A model generated the notes under the pieces. It was not told where the DNA came from and did not search any database. It worked only from the letters and a program-made list of their open reading frames with translations. Below, one piece after another: positions 57,009 to 64,000 of a DNA stretch of 64,000 nucleotides (positions within the stretch are counted from its first letter, which is position 1; each line of letters starts with the position of its first letter). Source of the DNA: Pantoea latae (GTDB taxonomy: Bacteria > Pseudomonadota > Gammaproteobacteria > Enterobacterales > Enterobacteriaceae); contig NZ_MWUE01000015.1 of assembly GCF_002077695.1 (NCBI RefSeq), positions 1 through 64,000 of the forward strand, given 5' to 3'. The translations under genes and the position numbers were made by a program.

Positions 57009-58307
57009 ATGGCCCAAGTCATTAATACCAACAGCCTCTCGCTGATCACTCAGAACAACATCAACAAGAACCAGTCTGCTCTCTCTTCTTCTATCGAGCG
57101 TCTGTCTTCTGGTCTTCGTATCAACAGCGCGAAAGATGACGCTGCTGGTCAGGCGATTGCCAACCGTTTCACCTCTAACATCAACGGCCTGACTCAGGCT
57201 TCACGTAACGCCAACGACGGTATCTCTGCCGCGCAGACCACTGAAGGCGCGCTGTCAGAAATCAACAACAACCTGCAGCGTGTACGTGAACTGACCGTAC
57301 AGGCGCAGAACGGCACCAACTCCGATTCTGACCTCTCTTCAATCCAGGACGAAATTAAATCACGTCTGGACGAAATTGACCGCGTTTCTGGTCAGACTCA
57401 GTTCAACGGCGTGAACGTGCTGGCGAAAGACGGCTCCATGAAAATTCAGGTTGGCGCGAACGATGGCCAGACTATCTCTATCGACCTGAAGAAAATCGAC
57501 TCTTCTACTCTGGGCCTGAGCGGTTTCTCCGTCTCTAAAAACAGCCTGAGCGTCTCTGACTCCCTGTCTCAGGTTGCTGATACCAGCGGCGTGATGAAAG
57601 ACGTTGACCTGTCTGATGTGGCAACCAAACTGGGCGTAGATAAAGGCACGCTGTCTCTGCATCAGATTTCCGGCACCAACGAGTATGTTGCCCAGTCTGG
57701 CAGCGATTACTACTCTGTATCTGTCGACAACGACGGTGCTAACGCAGGTAAAGTTGAGCTGAACACCACTGACGTATCCTACGGCGACGCCGCTAACGGT
57801 ATCGGTACCAACGCAGCGACCCAGAGCGGCCAGCTGATTAAAGTCAGCGCCGATGCAAGCGGCAACGCGACGGCCTTTGTTACTATTCAGGACAAGAACT
57901 ACTCTGTTTCTTCTGGCCTGCTGGCAAACAGCGCTGATGCGACTGCCGCTACCTCTGGCACCACTTCCAGCATCGAGCTGAGCTCAAGCGGTTCAACCAC
58001 CGCTTCTGCCACTTTCGCTGGCGCAGCAACTGCTGACCCGCTGGCGCTGCTGGACAAAGCTATCTCTACCGTAGATACCTTCCGTTCAAGCCTGGGTGCG
58101 GTGCAGAACCGTCTGGACTCTGCTATCACCAACCTGAACAACACCACCACCAACCTGTCTGAAGCACAGTCTCGTATTCAGGATGCTGACTACGCGACCG
58201 AAGTTTCAAACATGTCTAAAGCGCAGATCATCCAGCAGGCGGGTAACTCCGTGTTGGCGAAAGCTAACCAGGTTCCGCAGCAGGTTCTGTCTCTGCTGCA
58301 GGGCTAA
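57009..58307 (+). CDS. fliC: FliC flagellin (432 aa)
   Basis: Conserved N-terminus (AQVINTNSLSLITQNNINKNQSALSSSIERLSSGLRINSAKDDAAGQAIANRF) and C-terminus (ATEVSNMSKAQIIQQAGNSVLAKANQVPQQVLSLLQG) form D0/D1. The variable middle (residues about 180-340) is exposed and rich in Ser/Thr, a possible glycan target given the glycosyltransferases downstream. It is the filament subunit, exported with FliS. Confidence 0.98.
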   Translation: MAQVINTNSLSLITQNNINKNQSALSSSIERLSSGLRINSAKDDAAGQAIANRFTSNINGLTQASRNANDGISAAQTTEGALSEINNNLQRVRELTVQAQNGTNSDSDLSSIQDEIKSRLDEIDRVSGQTQFNGVNVLAKDGSMKIQVGANDGQTISIDLKKIDSSTLGLSGFSVSKNSLSVSDSLSQVADTSGVMKDVDLSDVATKLGVDKGTLSLHQISGTNEYVAQSGSDYYSVSVDNDGANAGKVELNTTDVSYGDAANGIGTNAATQSGQLIKVSADASGNATAFVTIQDKNYSVSSGLLANSADATAATSGTTSSIELSSSGSTTASATFAGAATADPLALLDKAISTVDTFRSSLGAVQNRLDSAITNLNNTTTNLSEAQSRIQDADYATEVSNMSKAQIIQQAGNSVLAKANQVPQQVLSLLQG

Positions 58308-58330
58308 TCGCTCTCTGGTAACTTTGTTAA

Positions 58331-58355
58331 AAACCCCGCTTCGGCGGGGTTTTTT
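58331..58355 (+). terminator. fliC terminator
   Basis: ACCCCGC-TTCG-GCGGGGT with six T. Confidence 0.93.
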
Positions 58356-58500
58356 CTTTTGGCAATAGCATGGAAATAGCCATGAAATTGCATCACTGAT
58401 TAACGGATTGATTCGCCAGCCAGGCTTTACCATAAGGCAAAATCCTTTTCCTGCATCGAATCGGTGTTTGAGTGCAGGTTATATATGATAAGAGCCTCTG

Positions 58501-61500
58501 ATGAAGCCATTGCCATCCGTCACCATTATTATCACTGCCTGCCAGCCGGTCTGGCTGGAGGCGGCGCTCAACAGCGCGCTGGCGCAGCATTATCCTTACT
58601 GTGACATTCTGATCGCAGATAATAGCGGCAAAAATTTTATCACCGCGTTGCTGCAGCCTTATTTCAACCGTCCGGGTCATCCGATCCGTCATCGAATTTT
58701 TCCGGCGGCACATCCCGATCTGATCGCTGAGGCCATCACGCAGGCAGAAGGGGAATATATCAAGATCCTCAGTGCCGCAGATATATTAGCGCCGACCGCG
58801 ATTAGCACGATGGTAGACGCGCTTATGGCTGCGCCGCAGGCTATTATGGCGATCTCAAAGCGCAACCGCGTCGATGCTCGCGGCGAACTGCAGCCCGATA
58901 TTCTCTCAACCGCCGCGTTTTTGCCGCAGCCCTGCCTGATCCCAGGGATATCTTTACTGCGTTATCAGTGTCGCCTGCACTACAATCTGCTCGGCGATAT
59001 GAGCGCAGCGCTGTTGCGACGTGACGCGCTGCACGCGCTTTTGCCGGCACTCTTTACGCTTGATGGCGAGGCCATGCCAGAGATTGCCGCTCTCTTACTT
59101 TATGCAAAATTGCTCACGCAGGGGGATCTCATCTGGTTCCCTGAACCGCTCTGTTCAGTTCGCTTGTCTGATGTTTACACTCAGCCACATCAGAGCGAAG
59201 ACGAAGAAAAATTCAGACTGCCCCGCGAGCGTCTTATCCAGAGTTTGCGCAAGGCGCCCTGGTACCATGCCAGTATTCATCCCTCAGAATTCATCGACGT
59301 GCAGCTGCTTGCTCAACCTGAGAAGCCGGTGCAGTTTGATCTTATCCGCGAGCAGCATAAGGCGTTGAATCGAGATGCGCTGCGCCAGTGGTGCCAGGTA
59401 CGCAGGCTGGAACCCTTCCAGCACACCTATCTGGCGCAATTAAGTAAAACGCAGCCGCAGCCGGAAAACGTAGCGGTAGTCATCAGGGTTGACGAGCAAA
59501 ATGCGAGCGGTGTTGCGACGACGCTGAGCTCTCTGTCAGACTTTTGCTCGCCTTTAATGACCTTACGGCCACTGTTAGTCGGTAGGGTTGAAGAGGGTGA
59601 AAATGCCTATGCTGCAGGCGCAAATAACAGCATTGCGGTCATCAATCGCCTGATAAGAGAACAACGCGCTGACTGGTTTATTTTTGTTGATGCCGGCACG
59701 CTGTTCAATGCATCGGGACTCATTGCGCTTTCTACCGCGCTACATGCAGTGGGTCAGACACTGGCGCTTTACGCTGATGAGTTTTTCTTTATTGACAATG
59801 AGCCGCAAGGCATCGCGTTTCGCCCCGATTTCAATCTCGATATGTTGCTCAGCTCCCCCAAAATGCTGGCGCAACACTGGCTTTTCAGCCGGGAGTTGCT
59901 ATTGGCGGCAGAGGGACTGGATGCTCAGTTCCCGCAGGCAGCGGAACTGGATTTAATTTTGAAATTAATCGTGTCACAAGGATTGAATTCTGTAGGTCAT
60001 CTGGCTGAGCCGCTATTAACGGCGCATCTTCAGTCGAGAGATATTACCGCCGACGCGCAGGTTATTCAGCGCCATCTGCAGAATCGTGGCTATGCCAGCG
60101 CAGAGATTGCGCTAGACAGTTTTTATAACTATCGCCTGCGCTATAACCATGTAGAGCAGCCCCTGGTCTCAATCGCTATTCTTGCCGGACAAAGCCTTCC
60201 GGCGCTGATCTCATGCGTTACCTCACTAATGGAAAAAACGCGCTATCAGCATTATGAACTGCTGATTGTGGCTGACGATAACGCCTCACAAGAGCGCGAC
60301 AGTTGGTTAAACGCCATCGCTGACGTCGATCCGCAGCGGATCCGCGTTCTGCGCTATTCTGCGCCCTGGCACCAGGGCGCGATGGCCAATGTTGCAGCCG
60401 AACAGGCGCGCGGCGAATATATTCTCTTGATGCATGTGGAGTTAGCGATTACCGATAGCGACTGGCTTCATAATCTGCTTAACCACGGGCAGCGCCCTGA
60501 GGTGGCAATTGTTGGCGGAAAACAGCTGACCGCGGATCAAAAAGTACGGCATGCAGGCTATGTCATGGGCGTTGGCGGAGCCGTAGGCGAAGTATTCCGC
60601 GGTCTGGACGATAAAGCGGCCACTGCGTTGGGACGTTTGCATCTTGATCAAAATTACTGTGCGGTCGCTGGGGATTTCATGCTGGTGCGACGCGAAGTCT
60701 TCGCTGCGCTCAACGGGTTTGATGAAACGCTGAAGCTATTTGGCGACGTCGATTTCTGTCTGCGCGCGCGTAATCTCGGTTATATGACGGTATGGACGCC
60801 TTATGCCCGCGTTCTGCGCGCCGCCGATCGTAAAAACCCGTTCGCTGGCGTGTCGTTGCAGGCCGCTGCAAGGCTGAAACAACAGGAAGAAGATAAGCTT
60901 TTTCAACGCTGGTTGCCTGTCATTGGACGTGATCCAGCGTATAACAGCAATCTTTCTTTGCGCAGCCGCCATTTTGACATTAATAACGACAGCGAAATGA
61001 GCTGGCGTCCGGCGCAGCGCGACGAGTTGCCGCAGCTGCTGCTCAATCACTCTGATACAGCTGGCTGTGGTCACTATCGTATGATCCAGCCGTTAAATGC
61101 GATGCAGCAAGAGGGAGTGGCGCAAGGAAAAGCGTCTCTGTCGCTTCTCAATCTGAGCGAAGTCGCACAGTACCAACCTGATAGCCTGATTATCCAGCGT
61201 CGTTATGCACCCGCCTTTCAGCACTGGATAGAACGCGTCGGTCAGTTGCCCGGCGTGTTCAAAGTATTCGAACTGGACGACTATATTCTTAACTTGCCAA
61301 TGAAACACTATAACCGCGCTAATTTCCGGCAGGAAGTATCAGGCCACCTGCGTAAGAGCTTAAGTTATTTTGATCGCTTCGTCGTGTCTACACCATCACT
61401 GGCTGAGGCGCTTGGCGCTTTCCATCCTGATATTCAGGTTGTGCTTAATCGTCTGCCAGTTAACTGGTGGGGCAATCTGCATAGCCTGCGCAACCAGGGC

Positions 61501-62016
61501 CGTAAACCGCGCGTAGGTTGGGCGGGTGGCTCAAGCCATCAGGGCGATCTGGAAATGATCGCGGACGTAGTGAAAGCATTAGCGAATGAGGTTGAATGGG
61601 TCTTTATGGGGATGTGCCCGGAAAAGCTGCGTCCCTACGTGCATGAACAGCATTCAGGCGTCGATATCAGCCTTTATCCTGCGGCGCTGGCCGCGCTTAA
61701 TCTCGATCTGGCGATTGCGCCGGTTGAAGACAATATCTTTAACCACTGCAAAAGTAATCTACGCCTGATGGAGTATGGCGCTTGCGGCGTGCCGGTTGTG
61801 TGCAGCGATGTCGAGTGCTATCGCAACACTGCTTTATCAACATCGGTAACGCGGGTGAAGAATCGCTATAAAGACTGGATTGATGCTATTCGTATGCATT
61901 TAAGCGAGCACGAGCACAGCGAGCGTGCGGGTCTGGCGCTGCAAGCTCAGGTTAGACAGGAATGGATGTTAACGGGCGAACATACGCAAAACTGGCTCAA
62001 AGCCTGGCGCGCCTGA
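58501..62016 (+). CDS. Giant multi-domain glycosyltransferase next to fliC (1171 aa)
   Basis: The ATG lies 194 bp after fliC. Residues about 5-250 are a GT2-like domain (PSVTIIITACQPVWLEAALNSALAQHYPYCDILIADNS). A second GT2-type stretch spans about 330-530, and a third about 555-780 (PLVSIAILAGQSLPALISCVTSL, GEYILLMHVELAITDSDWL, LFGDVDFCLRARNLGY). The last 300 residues read like a GT-B domain (RKPRVGWAGGSSHQGDLEMIADVVKAL, YGACGVPVVCSDVECYRN). Position suggests glycosylation of flagellin in the cytoplasm before export. Confidence 0.88.
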   Translation: MKPLPSVTIIITACQPVWLEAALNSALAQHYPYCDILIADNSGKNFITALLQPYFNRPGHPIRHRIFPAAHPDLIAEAITQAEGEYIKILSAADILAPTAISTMVDALMAAPQAIMAISKRNRVDARGELQPDILSTAAFLPQPCLIPGISLLRYQCRLHYNLLGDMSAALLRRDALHALLPALFTLDGEAMPEIAALLLYAKLLTQGDLIWFPEPLCSVRLSDVYTQPHQSEDEEKFRLPRERLIQSLRKAPWYHASIHPSEFIDVQLLAQPEKPVQFDLIREQHKALNRDALRQWCQVRRLEPFQHTYLAQLSKTQPQPENVAVVIRVDEQNASGVATTLSSLSDFCSPLMTLRPLLVGRVEEGENAYAAGANNSIAVINRLIREQRADWFIFVDAGTLFNASGLIALSTALHAVGQTLALYADEFFFIDNEPQGIAFRPDFNLDMLLSSPKMLAQHWLFSRELLLAAEGLDAQFPQAAELDLILKLIVSQGLNSVGHLAEPLLTAHLQSRDITADAQVIQRHLQNRGYASAEIALDSFYNYRLRYNHVEQPLVSIAILAGQSLPALISCVTSLMEKTRYQHYELLIVADDNASQERDSWLNAIADVDPQRIRVLRYSAPWHQGAMANVAAEQARGEYILLMHVELAITDSDWLHNLLNHGQRPEVAIVGGKQLTADQKVRHAGYVMGVGGAVGEVFRGLDDKAATALGRLHLDQNYCAVAGDFMLVRREVFAALNGFDETLKLFGDVDFCLRARNLGYMTVWTPYARVLRAADRKNPFAGVSLQAAARLKQQEEDKLFQRWLPVIGRDPAYNSNLSLRSRHFDINNDSEMSWRPAQRDELPQLLLNHSDTAGCGHYRMIQPLNAMQQEGVAQGKASLSLLNLSEVAQYQPDSLIIQRRYAPAFQHWIERVGQLPGVFKVFELDDYILNLPMKHYNRANFRQEVSGHLRKSLSYFDRFVVSTPSLAEALGAFHPDIQVVLNRLPVNWWGNLHSLRNQGRKPRVGWAGGSSHQGDLEMIADVVKALANEVEWVFMGMCPEKLRPYVHEQHSGVDISLYPAALAALNLDLAIAPVEDNIFNHCKSNLRLMEYGACGVPVVCSDVECYRNTALSTSVTRVKNRYKDWIDAIRMHLSEHEHSERAGLALQAQVRQEWMLTGEHTQNWLKAWRA

Positions 62017-62023
62017 GTTACCT

Positions 62024-62058
62024 ACGTTAAAAACGGACTACCGCGTCCGTTCTAACGT
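62024..62058 (+). terminator. Hairpin between the two glycosyltransferase genes
   Basis: AACGGAC/GTCCGTT inner stem extended by ACGTTA/TAACGT, without a long T-run. Confidence 0.55.
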
Positions 62059-62163
62059 TAGAAATACCCGAGTTTTGCCCTTTGATTTGCAGATTGGCCG
62101 CGTTGTGCAGGCTTTAACATAGGCGATATTGCCCGTGACGCAGCCAAAAAGATACGTTTAGCT

Positions 62164-64000
62164 ATGACAACGCTCCAGGACGAAAACTTCCCCTACTTCA
62201 TCGTTGCGCCTGATTACCGGGACTCTTCGGCCGGCGTTCAGGTTATGCACCGCTTGTGTCATATGCTCAACGAGCGCGGCAGACAAGCATGGATGCTGAA
62301 CTGCTCAGTCAATCCTGAGTGGAATACTCCGACGATTTCCGGACGCGAGTTAATGGCATATCGCCAGCGCGGCGGGGTGTTTATCACCATCTATCCTGAA
62401 GTCGTTAGCGGCAACGTTCATCAAGCGCCGGTCGTGGTTCGCTATATGCTAAACCGTGAGGGAGTGATCAATGGCAATTCGCTTGATGCGCATCCCGACG
62501 ATATTTTTTTCTGGTTTCGCCCTGAGTTTGCGGAAAAAACTTATCAGCCGCGCTTGCTGAATCTTGAATTTTACGACCTTGAGCTGTTCAAAGACGATGG
62601 TCGGGAAAAAAACATCGACCTGCTCTATCTCAACCGCGTACCCGTATCCTGCATCGATTTTTCCACATTGCCGCCCGGCATCGAAATTTTGTCAATGCAA
62701 CATCCGCTGACGCTGCAGCAGCTGGCGGAAAAGCTTAAATGCGCGCGCACCTTTTACACCTTCGAGTCGTCCGGGACAGCGCTGCTGGCAATTTTATGCG
62801 GCGCGCCAGTCGTGGCGCTTTCCGTAAAGGGATATGAAAAATACGCCCTGACTGAAGCCACTTTAGCAGATAACAGTGCAGTAGGATTTTGCTGGGACGA
62901 TCGGCCTGAAACGTTGCACGCCATGCGACAAAATCTCTGGCAGATGCGAGAGATTTTGCTCAAGCGCCGCGAGCAGACGGATGTGCAGATTGAAACACTG
63001 GTGCAGTTGACGCAGCAGGCGGCCAAAAAACATCAGCAAACGATCATTGATGGCCGACTGGAGAACTGGCTGGTAAGTCGGCACCTTGCCCCCCTGTTGC
63101 GGCAAAAATCGATACCTCAAGAAGCACCGCGTTTGCTGGTGGCGATCTTCGATGATAGCGCTCATCCTGAACGGCTTGATATGACGCTGGCGACGCTCAG
63201 AGCCCATCCGGCCGCGCTGCAGATTGTGATTATCACGCAGCATGCTCCGCTAGCCGGCCCCTGTGACAGCGTATCGCTGGAAAAGTGGCCTAGCTGGCTC
63301 GCTGAACAGGCAACTCGGCAGCGCTTTGACTGGCTACATTGTTTGCCCGCTGGCAGCTTCTATACGGCTGAAAGCTGGCCGGGACTGGCGCGCTTCATTG
63401 TCACGCAAAAAGATAGCTACGTTATCTTTGCTGATGAGTTGTGGCTCGACGACGCAGGGCTTCCTCAGCCACATTTCAAACCCGCTTTCAACTGGGATCT
63501 GTTTAGCGCATCACCGACGCTCTATCTCAAGCGGGGCTTAATTTCATGCGCAGCCCTACAGCAATTTTTGCCGGCGGTGTCTGGATATCCGCTGGCGTTA
63601 GAAGCGCAGATCGCCGCGCATGTTTATATGCACTACGGCGAACAGTCGATACGGCATTTTACTGATGTGCTCTGCATGCTACCGGCGGTCTCAACCGGTG
63701 ACGTTGAATGGCAGCAGACCCAATGCGCGCTGGAAAAAATCGTTCAGCTGCAGGGCTATCCCGCAGCCTGCATCGTCGCGCCCCATCCTGACCAGCCGAT
63801 GCAAATATTATATGGGCACGCTCATTTACCGCTGGTGTCATTGATAATTTTAGCTGGAAACTCTTTGTCGCAGCTTGAGCGCTGCGTAACGCGTTTTTTA
63901 CAGTTTAACAACTGGCCAGAGGTAGAGCTGCTGGTAGTGAATCACCAGCACGACGATATGGAGCTTAACCGTTGGCTTGACGGCCTCGCCTCTATCGATC
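62164..64000 (+). CDS. Second large glycosyltransferase (partial, over 612 aa)
   Basis: An open frame from ATG 62164 (MTTLQDENFPYFIVAPDYRDSSAGVQVMHRLCHMLNERGR) runs off the window. Residues 1-270 look like a GT-B domain with FYTFESSGTALLAILCGAPVVALS. From about residue 555 a GT2 domain begins (LPLVSLIILAGNSLSQLERCVTRFLQF), paralogous to the PLVSIAILAGQSL domain of the gene before. Probably the next step of the same flagellin glycan pathway. Confidence 0.85.
   Translation, partial: MTTLQDENFPYFIVAPDYRDSSAGVQVMHRLCHMLNERGRQAWMLNCSVNPEWNTPTISGRELMAYRQRGGVFITIYPEVVSGNVHQAPVVVRYMLNREGVINGNSLDAHPDDIFFWFRPEFAEKTYQPRLLNLEFYDLELFKDDGREKNIDLLYLNRVPVSCIDFSTLPPGIEILSMQHPLTLQQLAEKLKCARTFYTFESSGTALLAILCGAPVVALSVKGYEKYALTEATLADNSAVGFCWDDRPETLHAMRQNLWQMREILLKRREQTDVQIETLVQLTQQAAKKHQQTIIDGRLENWLVSRHLAPLLRQKSIPQEAPRLLVAIFDDSAHPERLDMTLATLRAHPAALQIVIITQHAPLAGPCDSVSLEKWPSWLAEQATRQRFDWLHCLPAGSFYTAESWPGLARFIVTQKDSYVIFADELWLDDAGLPQPHFKPAFNWDLFSASPTLYLKRGLISCAALQQFLPAVSGYPLALEAQIAAHVYMHYGEQSIRHFTDVLCMLPAVSTGDVEWQQTQCALEKIVQLQGYPAACIVAPHPDQPMQILYGHAHLPLVSLIILAGNSLSQLERCVTRFLQFNNWPEVELLVVNHQHDDMELNRWLDGLASID

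Overview
The window is a piece of an enterobacterial chromosome, most likely from the Erwiniaceae (Pantoea/Mixta-like). It carries a complete temperate prophage of about 42.1 kb. The host assignment rests on the right-hand flank: zinT with a Zur box, yedD, amyA, fliT, fliS, fliD and fliC lie in the usual enterobacterial order, with sigma-28 promoters. The family-level call is inference.

Positions 1-1375 are host DNA ending in the 3' part of a gtrC-type membrane glycosyltransferase gene. Positions 1376-43526 are the prophage, bounded by an 8-bp core AGTTAGTA (attL 1376-1383, attR 43519-43526). Its left half is a lambda-type early region on the minus strand: int, xis, a row of small accessory genes, exo, bet, a kil-position gene, cIII and N. 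Then come pL, two unknown genes downstream of cI, cI, OR/pR, cro and cII. On the plus strand follow O with four iterons, P, a nin region (ninB, ybcO-like, rusA, HNH), Q, a tRNA-Asn, and holin, SAR endolysin and Rz/Rz1. nutL and nutR share the same boxA and a related boxB. The right half encodes a contractile-tailed (myovirus) particle: terminase, portal, MuF-like protein, DUF2213, cement protein, capsid, sheath, tube, a -1 frameshift chaperone, tape measure, Mu-like baseplate, fibre and fibre chaperone.

The prophage has split the host gtrC at a 'NITN..WY' coding stretch. The two host fragments (43936-43519 and 1375-540) rejoin in frame into exactly 1254 nt. The phage carries its own gtrC of exactly 1254 nt (42093-43346) just inside attR, in the same orientation and downstream of host gtrA-gtrB. 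Integration therefore looks like an exchange of the serotype-determining enzyme while the host flippase and lipid-linked donor synthase stay in use.

Positions 45500-52900 hold small host genes. The most unusual is a P22 C2-like repressor (47957-48586) facing a three-gene operon (48727-50368) across two operators of the form (C/T)TTAAG-N4-CTTAAG. The operon encodes two small membrane/coiled-coil proteins and an Ala-rich repeat protein. The repeat protein's last 34 residues match those of a prophage lysis-cassette gene (21023-21280) at 18 positions, so this may be a domesticated or unrecognised lysis/envelope module. Positions 52873-58307 are amyA and the flagellar genes. Positions 58501-64000 are two very large glycosyltransferase genes next to fliC, the second cut by the window end, probably for flagellin glycosylation.
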